From: Pantoea alhagi
GTDB lineage: Bacteria > Pseudomonadota > Gammaproteobacteria > Enterobacterales > Enterobacteriaceae
DNA length: 64,000 nt
Direction of reading: 5' to 3'
NCBI RefSeq assembly: GCF_002101395.1
Contig: NZ_CP019706.1
Span: forward strand, 3,658,001 to 3,722,000
Within the stretch, counting starts at the first letter, position 1. The number at the start of each line of letters is the position of its first letter. The notes beneath the pieces were generated by a model that saw nothing but the letters and a program-made list of their open reading frames with translations, did not search any database and had not been told where the DNA came from. Made by a program: the position numbers and the translations under genes. Positions 43,361 through 51,750 of the stretch are shown here, piece after piece.

Positions 43361-43470
43361 AAAAAAATCCGGCACCGTGGCAATGCGCGGTGCCGGACGA
43401 CGAAAGGCGTCTACAGCAAAGGGTTACACAGGAACTCGTAAATAAAGTTAGTCAAGATTACCGGGAAATC
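43361..43470 (-). ncRNA. Candidate small RNA ending in a strong terminator
   Basis: On the minus strand, a 10-bp stem (arms 43368-43377 and 43388-43397, TCCGGCACCG and complement) is followed by seven T (43361-43367). No leftward gene exists upstream of it for more than 2 kb, so this terminator has no protein-coding client. A short transcript of roughly 80-110 nt starting near 43470 is plausible; the 5' end is a guess. I do not recognise it as a known enterobacterial small RNA. Confidence 0.4.
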
Positions 43471-43544
43471 AATGTCCACACCGTCCATATGGTTATTTTT
43501 ATCCAGTTATCACTGGTACTGAATGCGGGGTGGTAATTAAGTGT

Positions 43545-43565
43545 TTGATAACACAAATTTATCAA
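43545..43565. promoter_or_regulatory. Inverted repeat upstream of the tannase gene
   Basis: TTGATAA-N7-TTATCAA, perfect 7-base arms, about 205 bases before the tannase start. Candidate regulator site; the protein is unknown. Confidence 0.4.
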
Positions 43566-43770
43566 GAAACAGTGGCCTGATGTTTACTTTTCCCCTCGTT
43601 GCCTTTTTCTGTCTGTCTATGCTTTTCCGCTCTGTCGGGCCTTTCCGCTTTGCTGGCTCAATCCTGACGCTTTCTTCACATTTCCGTCCGACGTAGCCGT
43701 AAAAAAAATGCTATTTAGAGAGAACCGTCAGATCGCGAAATCGAGACAAACAGATAAACTGGATATGAAA

Positions 43771-45540
43771 ATGGCACAGTGGGTAAAGAAAGGCTATCAG
43801 GCGGCACTGGTGCTGGCTTGTGGTTGGCTATGGCTGGCAATGATGCCTGCAGGCGCGGCGGAAAATCTTCCGGTTATTAAGCCAGTAATGGCCTGTGCGC
43901 AGTTAAGCACGCTTTCACTGAGCGAAAAGGTGGGCGCGCCGGTGACCATAACTTCCGCCTCGGTAATACAAACAGCAAAGGGAAACTTCTGTAAGGTAGC
44001 CGCAACCATTGCGCCAGCGATCGGCATAGAAGTGGCATTGCCGACGGAAAAGTGGACGCAGCGCTTTCTGCAGGTGGGCTGCGGCGGGCTGTGCGGCAAT
44101 ATTAATCTTACGCTCTCTAATGCCAGCGGCTGTACGCCCGCCACCAACGGCGAGTTTACGGTTGCCGCCACCAATATGGGGCACAGCGGCAGCATGATGG
44201 ACGCAAGCTGGGCCGAAGATCCGCAAAAACGTATCGATTTTGCCTGGCGGGCCAATCACCTGACCGCCAGGCTGAGCAAAGCGCTCGTTGCTGCCTATTA
44301 TGGTCAACAGCCAAAGTATGCCTATTTTATGGGCTGTTCCGATGGGGGTCGTGAAGCGCTAATGGAGGCCCAGCGGTATCCGGAGGATTTCGATGGTATT
44401 TCTGCCGGCGCGCCTGCCGCATTTTTCCAGTTCCAGAATTCCTTTTATCATGGCTGGAATGTGGCGGCGAACTTACGTCCGGACGGCAGCGCTATTCTGT
44501 TAAAGGATCGTTTGCCTGTTCTGCATCGGGCGGTTCTGCAATATTGCCCCACGCTGTCAGGGGTGGAGGATGGTATCTTGCAAAATCCTTATGCCTGCAC
44601 CTTCTCAGCAAACTGGGTAAAACAGTGTGATGAAAAACAGCAGGATAAATCAGACTGCCTGACCCGCGAAGAGATTACCGTTGCAGAAAATCTCTATCGT
44701 GGCGCGCACGACAGCGCTGGCAATCAGTTTGTTCCAGCCGGTTTGCCGTTGGGATCGGAGCTGCGCTGGCCGGTTCCTGACTCGGCATCGGGCCATTCTG
44801 TGTCCGAAATGATGGTACTGCCTGCGCTACAGTCGGTGCTGCTGCCTGGCGGAAAACGCACTATTACCTCAATAAAGGATTTCCCGCTTAATAGCCATAA
44901 TTTTGCGGCAGTCGCTGAGCTGGCACCGCTGTACAACGCAGCGAATACCAATTTACATCGCTACCAGCAGCGGGGCGGAAAACTGATTATCTGGCACGGT
45001 CTGGCTGATGATTCCATTAGTCCGGCATTTTCCATCGCCTATTATCGCGGCGTTGAGAAAACCCTTGGCGCAGCTGCCGTTAATCAGTTCCTGCGTCTCT
45101 TCCTGTTACCCGGCGTTGCGCACTGTGGCAACGGCGAAGGATACGATCAGATCGATCTTCTGACGCCGCTGATGAGCTGGACTGAGCAAGGGCAGGCACC
45201 GGAAAAAATCATTACCGGCAAACTGGCTGCATCGGTAAAACCCCAGGGGATGCCGCCTGAGCCAGGCGCTTCGGCAGAGAAACAATTTCATGGTTTACAG
45301 CGACCCAGTCAGCCTTATGCAACACCGGCCGCTGCCGTAACATCGACGCGCCCCGTCTGGCCCTATCCTTATATTGCCCGCTATACCGGTAAAGGCGCGG
45401 TGAATAAGGCGGAAAACTATGAGCCCGTAAAATCCAGCGCCTATGATCGGCTGACTATCGGCAAGCCGGCCAGTGATTTTATCGGACCCGATAATCAAAA
45501 AATGTATCAGGTGCGTGACGGTAAGTTAGCAGAAAAATAG
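43771..45540 (+). CDS. Exported tannase/feruloyl esterase family hydrolase
   Basis: About 589 residues. A basic start and hydrophobic core (VKKGYQAALVLACGWLWLAMMPAGAA) form a signal peptide, so it acts in the periplasm or outside. The alpha/beta hydrolase triad of the family is visible: Ser in GCSDGGREALMEAQRYP, Asp in HGLADDSISP and His in PGVAHCGNG, with Cys next to Ser and His as in the CS-D-HC motif. It hydrolyses galloyl, feruloyl or related aromatic esters. Start 43771 has GGA seven bases upstream; starts at 43708 and 43765 are possible. The product acids could feed the hydroxyarylic decarboxylase 6 kb away. Confidence 0.9.
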   Translation: MAQWVKKGYQAALVLACGWLWLAMMPAGAAENLPVIKPVMACAQLSTLSLSEKVGAPVTITSASVIQTAKGNFCKVAATIAPAIGIEVALPTEKWTQRFLQVGCGGLCGNINLTLSNASGCTPATNGEFTVAATNMGHSGSMMDASWAEDPQKRIDFAWRANHLTARLSKALVAAYYGQQPKYAYFMGCSDGGREALMEAQRYPEDFDGISAGAPAAFFQFQNSFYHGWNVAANLRPDGSAILLKDRLPVLHRAVLQYCPTLSGVEDGILQNPYACTFSANWVKQCDEKQQDKSDCLTREEITVAENLYRGAHDSAGNQFVPAGLPLGSELRWPVPDSASGHSVSEMMVLPALQSVLLPGGKRTITSIKDFPLNSHNFAAVAELAPLYNAANTNLHRYQQRGGKLIIWHGLADDSISPAFSIAYYRGVEKTLGAAAVNQFLRLFLLPGVAHCGNGEGYDQIDLLTPLMSWTEQGQAPEKIITGKLAASVKPQGMPPEPGASAEKQFHGLQRPSQPYATPAAAVTSTRPVWPYPYIARYTGKGAVNKAENYEPVKSSAYDRLTIGKPASDFIGPDNQKMYQVRDGKLAEK

Positions 45541-45548
45541 GCCACAAA

Positions 45549-45578
45549 ACCGCCCCGATGTCTGAGCGTCGGGGCGGT
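45549..45578 (+). terminator. GC-rich hairpin after the tannase gene
   Basis: A 10-bp stem ACCGCCCCGA/TCGGGGCGGT with a 10-base loop, eight bases after the stop codon. No U-tract follows, so termination would be inefficient or factor-assisted. Confidence 0.5.
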
Positions 45579-45689
45579 AAATCCTGCGCCAGGGAAGGCA
45601 AATTGAAAATATCAGGCGGCACAGAGTGCGAAGCCGCTAATGTTGCGCTCATCTACACTGCGCCAGATATTTATAACAAGGGAAATATA

Positions 45690-46430
45690 ATGAATCCGGT
45701 TATTGACACATTTATTAATCACCGCAGCGATCGCAGCTATCTTGATAAACCCGTTTCGGATGCCGTTCTGGATAATATTATTTTGTCTGCTTATCGGGCG
45801 CCAACCTCTGTTCATTCACAGCAGGTCTCTGTGATCGTTACGCGTGACAAAGCCACTAAAGCTAAAATCGCCGAGCTGGCAGGCGGTCAGCCGTGGATCG
45901 CGCAGGCACCGGTGTTTATCACTTTTGTTCTGGATATGCATAAAACGCGCGAGGCGATGAACCTGATCGATGAGCAGCAGATCGCGCACGAAAGTATTGA
46001 AAGCATTGTTTCCGGCAGCACCGACGTCGGGATTGCCCTGGCGTCGGCAATGGCCGCCGCGCGTGCGCAGGGGCTGGGCGTGGTGCCGATTGGTGGAATG
46101 AGAAGAAGCCCGGCAGAGTTTATTGAACTGTTTGAGCTGCCGTCGCTGACCTTCCCGCTGGTGGGCCTGGCGCTGGGCTATGTCGATCGTCCTGCCGATC
46201 TCAAGCCGCGCCTGCCGATGTCTACTTTCCGTCATGAAGAGAAATATCAGACGGAAGGCCTGGTGGAGAAAATTGGTCAGTTTAACCACGAGCTGGAGCA
46301 GCACTGGCGTGATATCAAGCGCGACGGCGGCGAAAACTGGAGCCAGACCGTAGCCAACTACTATAAAAACATCTACTTCCCGAACGTCCTGCCAGCACTG
46401 TTAAAGCAGGGCTTCGGCAAAGATAAATAA
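45690..46430 (+). CDS. NADPH-dependent nitroreductase family protein (NfsA/Frp-like)
   Basis: A 246-residue flavoprotein. Seen: NHRSDRSYLDKPVSDAVLDNIILSAYRAPTSVHSQQVSVIV (FMN phosphate site), GGQPWIAQAPVFITFVLDM and VPIGGMRRSPAEFIELF, followed by LGYVDRPADLKPRLP, typical of the NfsA/FRP group. Start 45690 (MNPVIDTF) has AAGGGAA upstream; an earlier frame from 45558 passes through the tannase hairpin and is not credible. It reduces quinones or nitroaromatics with two-electron transfer (family knowledge). Confidence 0.9.
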   Translation: MNPVIDTFINHRSDRSYLDKPVSDAVLDNIILSAYRAPTSVHSQQVSVIVTRDKATKAKIAELAGGQPWIAQAPVFITFVLDMHKTREAMNLIDEQQIAHESIESIVSGSTDVGIALASAMAAARAQGLGVVPIGGMRRSPAEFIELFELPSLTFPLVGLALGYVDRPADLKPRLPMSTFRHEEKYQTEGLVEKIGQFNHELEQHWRDIKRDGGENWSQTVANYYKNIYFPNVLPALLKQGFGKDK

Positions 46431-46461
46431 GCCCGCCGGGCTGAGTTTATTCCTTTTGAAA

Positions 46462-46490
46462 ACAAAACGGGCCGTCTGGCCCGTTTTGTT
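46462..46490. terminator. Bidirectional terminator between nitroreductase gene and tyrP
   Basis: A perfect 12-bp stem ACAAAACGGGCC/GGCCCGTTTTGT with a GTCT loop. T-rich on both sides, between convergent genes. Confidence 0.92.
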
Positions 46491-46531
46491 TCAGCGTTTT
46501 ATTAACGGCGTACACTACCACCACATCTATG

Positions 46532-47743
46532 TCATCCCACTTCCGGCAGCCCGCCCAGTGCAATCAATAACTGAATAACGATAACGCCAATACCGCAGAG
46601 AAACACCAGCAGCAGCAAAGGCCTGCCGCCCACGACCTGATAACTCGCCGCGCTGTGCTGCTGACGGCTACGCCATACCAGCAGAGCGGGAATAATCAGC
46701 GCCAGCACCGCCAGCGCCACGCCTGCATAGCCAAGCGCCAGCACAAAACCCTGCGGATAGAAAAGGGCGAACAGCAGCGGCGGCAGAAAGGTCATCAGCC
46801 CGCTTTGCATACGCCCTGTAACGCTGGCGTTACGCTTACAGATATCCGCCAGATAATCAAACAGGCCCAGCGACACGCCTAAAAAGGATGTTGCCAGCGC
46901 CAAATCGGCAAACAGATGTACCGCCAGCTCAACGTGCGGCGAAGCGACAATTTGACGAATCGCCTGCAGCAGACCGTTCAGCCCGGCATGGCTGGCGAGC
47001 AGGGCGCTGAAAGCGCTTTGGTCGATAGCGCCCAGCGTCGCCAGCTGCCAGAAAATATAGGCCACCAGCGGAATAGCGCTGCCAATGATAAACACCCAGC
47101 GTAGCTTACGCAGATCGCCGTTCAGGTAGCTGATAATGCTGGGCACGCTGCCGTGAAAACCAAAAGAGGTAAAGATAACCGGGATAGCGGCCAGCACCAG
47201 GCCTTTCTCCAGCGGAAGCGTCAGCAGATTGGTTTGATGAATATGCGGCATCATCAGGCCCAGCATTACCACCAGCAAAATAATCTTGGCGCTGAACAGC
47301 ACACGGTTAAACATATCCACCATCTGAGTGCCAACACAAACGATACCGCCGGCAATCAGCGTAAACAGCAGCACGCCGCTGCTGGCGGAAATTTCCGTAG
47401 AGAACCACTGACTCAGGCTGGCTGCCAGCAGTTCGCCCGCGCCGCTGATATAGGCGGCGGTCAGCGCATAGAGCAAAAACAGCATGCTAAAACCGGTCAG
47501 CCATTGACCGGGACGACCAAGATAACGGCGCGTTAGCGTGCCCAGTCCGGTATCCGCCGATGCATGTTGATAGACTTCAACCAGCAGCAGCGCGGTATAA
47601 CACATCAGCGCCCAAAGCCCTACCAGCAGCAGCAGAGTCACGCCGGGGCCGATACCCGCAGCGGCCAGCGGCATGGCCAACATACCGGCACCAATGGTGG
47701 TACCGGCCACGATAAAAATACTGCCCAAAGTACGGTTCTTCAC
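46532..47743 (-). CDS. tyrP: Tyrosine-specific transporter TyrP
   Basis: A 403-residue, 11-segment inner-membrane permease of the aromatic amino acid family (Mtr/TnaB/TyrP). It follows E. coli TyrP almost throughout: MKNRTLGSIFIVAGTTIGAGMLAMP, TAAYISGAGELLA, AIPVIFTSFGFHGSVPSI, HAGLNGLLQAIRQIVASPHVELAVHLFADLALATSFLGV and the C-terminal LPEVG. It imports tyrosine with protons. Two TyrR-box-like sites precede it, as in E. coli. Confidence 0.95.
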   Translation of the reverse strand: MKNRTLGSIFIVAGTTIGAGMLAMPLAAAGIGPGVTLLLLVGLWALMCYTALLLVEVYQHASADTGLGTLTRRYLGRPGQWLTGFSMLFLLYALTAAYISGAGELLAASLSQWFSTEISASSGVLLFTLIAGGIVCVGTQMVDMFNRVLFSAKIILLVVMLGLMMPHIHQTNLLTLPLEKGLVLAAIPVIFTSFGFHGSVPSIISYLNGDLRKLRWVFIIGSAIPLVAYIFWQLATLGAIDQSAFSALLASHAGLNGLLQAIRQIVASPHVELAVHLFADLALATSFLGVSLGLFDYLADICKRNASVTGRMQSGLMTFLPPLLFALFYPQGFVLALGYAGVALAVLALIIPALLVWRSRQQHSAASYQVVGGRPLLLLVFLCGIGVIVIQLLIALGGLPEVG

Positions 47744-47756
47744 GCTTTCCCCTGAA

Positions 47757-47807
47757 TGTACGGTTCCGCTTACATCACGATGCGCGCAGAGTAAGGGAAT
47801 CTTTACA
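47757..47807. promoter_or_regulatory. Two TyrR-box-like sites upstream of tyrP
   Basis: The consensus is TGTAAA-N6-TTTACA. Box A (47757-47774) reads TGTA-N10-TACA. Box B (47790-47807) on the minus strand has a perfect TGTAAA half and a weaker CTTACT half with N6. They are 33 bases apart, three helical turns. Both lie within 65 bases of the start. Confidence 0.5.
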
Positions 47808-47987
47808 GGGCGTCAAATCTTGCTTACAGATATTCTTGTTGCCGCTGTACAGCATTTTTTACCCGATAAAAATGGCTGATTGCTGGTACAGGGAGATGCT
47901 TTCCGGCTGCCGGGCCGCTACAGTTAACAGATAAAAAGCCGGTGTTAATCGTACCGGGTATCCTGCATTTTTATAAAAGGCAACAGC

Positions 47988-49010
47988 ATGAAAAAAATCG
48001 GGTTTCTTTCATTTGGTCATTGGGGGCCGTCGTTCCAGTCGGCAACGCGTACCGCCGCTGATGCTCTGCAGCAATCGATCGCGCTGGCCGAAGCGGCTGA
48101 AGATTTAGGCGCAGACGGCGCTTATTTCCGCGTACATCATTTTGCCCGCCAGCTTAGCGCGCCGTTTCCCTTGCTGGCAGCGGTCGGTGCCCGTACCCGG
48201 CGTATTGAAATCGGTACCGGCGTGATCGATATGCGCTATGAGAACCCGTTCTATATGGCGGAAGAGGCAGGCATCGCCGATTTAATCAGCGGCGGACGTT
48301 TACAGCTGGGCATCAGCAGGGGGTCACCAGAGCAGGTAATTGATGGCTGGCGCTATTTCGGCTATCAGCCGCAGCAGGGTGAAAGCGACGCGGACATGGG
48401 CAGACGCCATACCGAAGTGCTGCTTGATGTGCTACGCGGTGAAGGGTTCGCCAAACCCAATCCGCAGCCGATGTTTGCCAATCCGCCAGGCCTGTTACGA
48501 CCGGAACCTTTTTCTGAAGGCCTGCGTGAGCGTATCTGGTGGGGATCGGGATCCAACGCCACGGCAATCTGGGCGGCCAGGCTGGGAATGCATTTGCAAA
48601 GCTCCACGCTGAAAGATGATGAAACCGGTGAGGCGTTTCATATTCAACAGGCGAAGCAGATCCGCGCATATCGCGCCGCCTGGCTGGAAGCGGGGCATGC
48701 GCGCAAGCCACGGGTCTCGGTAAGCCGCAGTATCTTTCCCCTGGTGAATGAAAAGGATCGTGCTTATTTTGGTGCCAGCCGTCAGGAAGGCGATCAGGTC
48801 GGTTATCTGGATGAGAAAACGCGGGCAATTTTTGGCCGCAGTTACGCCGCAGAGCCAGAGACGCTGATTGCGCAGCTGAAGCAAGATGAAGCAATTGCCG
48901 AAGCGGATACGCTGCTGCTAACCATTCCCAATCAGCTCGGCGTGGATTATTGCGCGCACGTGCTGGAAGCGGTTTTGACCCAGGTCGCACCTGAACTGGG
49001 CTGGCGCTAA
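47988..49010 (+). CDS. Luciferase-like (LLM class) flavin-dependent oxidoreductase
   Basis: A 340-residue TIM-barrel flavoenzyme of the bacterial luciferase-like family. Seen: MKKIGFLSFGHWGPS start, AAEDLGADGAYFRVHHFARQLSAPFPLLAAVGARTRRIEIGTGVIDMRYENPFYMAEEAGIADLISGGRLQLGISRG (FMN site) and IWWGSGSNATAIWAARLGM. It uses FMNH2 and oxygen, or F420-like flavin, on an unknown substrate. AAAAGG lies upstream. It is monocistronic, and the flavin reductase at 41288 is the only reductase of this kind in the window. Confidence 0.9.
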   Translation: MKKIGFLSFGHWGPSFQSATRTAADALQQSIALAEAAEDLGADGAYFRVHHFARQLSAPFPLLAAVGARTRRIEIGTGVIDMRYENPFYMAEEAGIADLISGGRLQLGISRGSPEQVIDGWRYFGYQPQQGESDADMGRRHTEVLLDVLRGEGFAKPNPQPMFANPPGLLRPEPFSEGLRERIWWGSGSNATAIWAARLGMHLQSSTLKDDETGEAFHIQQAKQIRAYRAAWLEAGHARKPRVSVSRSIFPLVNEKDRAYFGASRQEGDQVGYLDEKTRAIFGRSYAAEPETLIAQLKQDEAIAEADTLLLTIPNQLGVDYCAHVLEAVLTQVAPELGWR

Positions 49011-49245
49011 GCGTAACTGAATAAACTTATTTCTACGGGTTGCATATTGATAGCAGGATCACTTCGTAGTCAGAGCGCAAAGCATTGCTTGAAACCGGGT
49101 CAGGCCGCGCGTGACGTAGGTTTTTTTTATCTGATAAACCACGGTATCGCCGTTAAAATAGCCGACAGATAAACCAACAAACGAGCAAGCCTGGCAAAAA
49201 AGAGAAAAGGGTGCCGATAAGCGTCAGTGCTTACCGGCCCGCGCA

Positions 49246-49962
49246 TTAACAGTAATGTTTCAGCAGGGAGTGATATTCCGCCTGCAAACGATAACGATAA
49301 ACCGGCCTGCCGGTAGCGCCGTAATGAATGGTGGTGAAAAGAATTTTAATTTCCGCCAGCCAGATAAGATATTTACGGCAGGATACGCGCGAGATATTGA
49401 CTTCTGCGGCTAATTCATCGGTAGAGAACTCAGTGTCAGGATGGGCATCAATCCACTGACACAGGGTGCGTAAGGTTTGCGGTGTTAATCCTTTAGGAAG
49501 TCGTTGCTGCTCATTAGTGGTTGAGGCGCGGCCATGAATGATACGGTCGAGTTCCGCCTGCTGATAATACTGTTGATTATCCATCTGCGATCTTTTTTGT
49601 CGCCAGTGGGTCAGCGCTTCTTCAAAACGCGAGAACTGGAAGGGCTTGATCAGGTAATCAACTACGCCATAGTTAAGCGAGGTTTTAATCGTTGCTACAT
49701 CCGCCGCAGAAGAGATAATGATGACATCAACGGGATAGTGAGAATTGCGCAATTCTGACAGTAAATCGAGCCCGTTTTCCTGCTGCATATAGATATCCAG
49801 CAGGATCAGATCGACCGGCGGCTCGATCTGAAGTAATCGCTCTTTTGCCTGTTGTAAGGTTGACGCGGTACCACAACAGGTAAGCCCTGGGATCTGTTCT
49901 ATATAGCAACGGTTAAGTTCAGCGACCATAGCATCATCGTCGACCACTAACACATTCATCAT
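49246..49962 (-). CDS. dcuR: C4-dicarboxylate response regulator DcuR
   Basis: A 238-residue CitB-family response regulator. The receiver domain carries Asp8-10 (VDDDAMVAEL), phospho-acceptor Asp56 (ILLDIYM), a Ser-Ser switch (IIISSAAD) and Lys in YLIKPFQ. After a linker, the HTH reads LPKGLTPQTLRTLCQWIDAH...STDELAAEVNISRVSCRKYLIWL. It is very similar to E. coli DcuR. Its start overlaps the dcuS stop by 4 bases. In relatives it activates dcuB, fum and frd-type genes in response to fumarate, malate or aspartate. Confidence 0.95.
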   Translation of the reverse strand: MMNVLVVDDDAMVAELNRCYIEQIPGLTCCGTASTLQQAKERLLQIEPPVDLILLDIYMQQENGLDLLSELRNSHYPVDVIIISSAADVATIKTSLNYGVVDYLIKPFQFSRFEEALTHWRQKRSQMDNQQYYQQAELDRIIHGRASTTNEQQRLPKGLTPQTLRTLCQWIDAHPDTEFSTDELAAEVNISRVSCRKYLIWLAEIKILFTTIHYGATGRPVYRYRLQAEYHSLLKHYC

Positions 49963-51590
49963 AAAGCCTGATTTCCTTTGCCCCAGGGGAGCTGTACAAA
50001 AAATTGGGTATAGATACCCGGTTCAGATTCGACGCTGATATTTCCGCCAAGCGTTTCTGTTTGTTGTTTAACCAGGAACAAACCCATTCCCCGATCGTCG
50101 CCTTTTGAAGAAAAGCCTTTTTCGAAAATAGATTTTTCCAGGGCGGCAGGAATGCCAGGGCCGTCATCACTGACTTCGCAGGATAGCCACCCATTCTGAT
50201 AATGCAGCAGCAGATGAATTTCACCTTCCTGCTGCTGATCTAACGCTTCCAGCGCATTTTCAATTAAATTTCCCAGAATAATAATCAGCGCTGCGACCTG
50301 TTCTTCACTGCCGCTATCCGGCAAATAACTGGCATCGTTGAGAATTAAGCGATGCCCTTTATCTGAGGCGCGGTTGATTTTACTTAAAAGAAATCCCGTC
50401 ATTACCGGTGACTTAATACGTTGCTGCAGCGACCCAATTTCCGTCTGGTAATTATTTGCCGTTTTTAAAATATAGGCTTCCATCTGCGCATAATTTTTCA
50501 TATGCAGCAGGCCGAGAATGACGTGCAGCTTATTCATGAACTCATGGGAGCGTTCACGTAACGCATCGACGTAGTTTACCATACCGTCCAGGCGCAACAT
50601 CAGCTGACTGATTTCCGTTTTATCACGGAAGGTACATACTGCGCCGATAATACGCTTTCGACTGCGAACCGGCACGGTATTGCTAATCATGATGCGCCCG
50701 CGTACGTTAAGTTCTTCATCATGTCGCGCCTTACCGTCATGCAGGGCTTCCCGCAGATGGCTTAACATCAGCGAGTTTTCCGGGATCCGATCGCCGCTGA
50801 GCGGTGCTTCGATGGCTGTTTTGCGCAGTAACTGCTGCGCTGCCTGGTTAATCAGCGTAACGCGCGCATGGGCATCAACCGCAATCACGCCCTCTTTTAC
50901 AGAGTCAAGAATGGCCTGCCGCTGTTCAAACAGGCTGGAGATTTCATGCGGCTCCAGACCAAGCAGAATTGTTTTCAGGCGTCTGACCAGCATCAAGACG
51001 CCCAATAATCCCACTGTCCCGCCTAAGAAAGAGGTCCAGATAATGTTCCAGCGGCTTTTACTGACTTGCGCCGTAACATCGCTGAGTGAAATCCCAATCG
51101 CCACGACGCCGATTTGCTGATGCCGGGTATTAAATACCGGGGTGAATACGCGCAATGCTTTTACCAGCGTCCCCTGGTTGAACGCAACGTTTTCATGCCC
51201 GGCCAGCGCCGGCTGCAGGTCTTCGCCAATAAAACGTTTATTAATTAAGGCGCGGTTGGGATGTGAGTAACGTATACCGTTCATATCGGTAACGGTGACA
51301 AACAGTAAGTCATTGCGCTTTTTTGCCGCCTGAGCAATGGACTGAATAACGCCATTGTTAGCGGGCAGGGTAAGGCTGTGTTGAATTTGTGGATCTTCGG
51401 CCAGCGTTCGCGCTACGGCAAGCGCCTTGTCTTTCACATGGTCATGCGTGAAGTTGTCAATCTGAATAAAGTAGAGCAGATGAACGCTTAACAGCACCGT
51501 AAATATGACCCCGCCCATCATTAATGTGGCCAGGGTAGTGAGTTTCATTGGGCGCTTAGGTGCGGTTTTTGGCTGTGGTAACAGGTTCAT
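49959..51590 (-). CDS. dcuS: C4-dicarboxylate sensor kinase DcuS
   Basis: About 543 residues. TM1 (LATLMMGGVIFTVLLSVHLLY) is followed by the periplasmic PAS domain with the fumarate-binding Arg and His of RYSHP and the Arg of ALRVFTPVF. Then come TM2 (IIWTSFLGGTVGLLGVLML), a cytoplasmic PAS (SVKEGVIAVDAHARVTLIN), the phospho-acceptor His in RERSHEFMNKLHVILG and ATPase boxes NLIENALEAL and DDGPGI. The start at 51590 gives the same 14 residues before RPMKL-type sequence as E. coli DcuS; 51620 is possible and neither has a good ribosome-binding site. Operon with dcuR. Confidence 0.94.
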   Translation of the reverse strand: MNLLPQPKTAPKRPMKLTTLATLMMGGVIFTVLLSVHLLYFIQIDNFTHDHVKDKALAVARTLAEDPQIQHSLTLPANNGVIQSIAQAAKKRNDLLFVTVTDMNGIRYSHPNRALINKRFIGEDLQPALAGHENVAFNQGTLVKALRVFTPVFNTRHQQIGVVAIGISLSDVTAQVSKSRWNIIWTSFLGGTVGLLGVLMLVRRLKTILLGLEPHEISSLFEQRQAILDSVKEGVIAVDAHARVTLINQAAQQLLRKTAIEAPLSGDRIPENSLMLSHLREALHDGKARHDEELNVRGRIMISNTVPVRSRKRIIGAVCTFRDKTEISQLMLRLDGMVNYVDALRERSHEFMNKLHVILGLLHMKNYAQMEAYILKTANNYQTEIGSLQQRIKSPVMTGFLLSKINRASDKGHRLILNDASYLPDSGSEEQVAALIIILGNLIENALEALDQQQEGEIHLLLHYQNGWLSCEVSDDGPGIPAALEKSIFEKGFSSKGDDRGMGLFLVKQQTETLGGNISVESEPGIYTQFFVQLPWGKGNQAL

Positions 51591-51750
51591 TAAGATAATA
51601 AGGTTCTTAGCGTAGCGCATTTAGTAACTAAAGTAACAGGCGGTGCTGTTTTTTTAATTAAATAACTAAAAATAAATTAACTATTAAGTAACAATAATTT
51701 AAAGTTTATTGGCTTTTTTAACCATAACTGCGACATATTGAAGACTAAGC

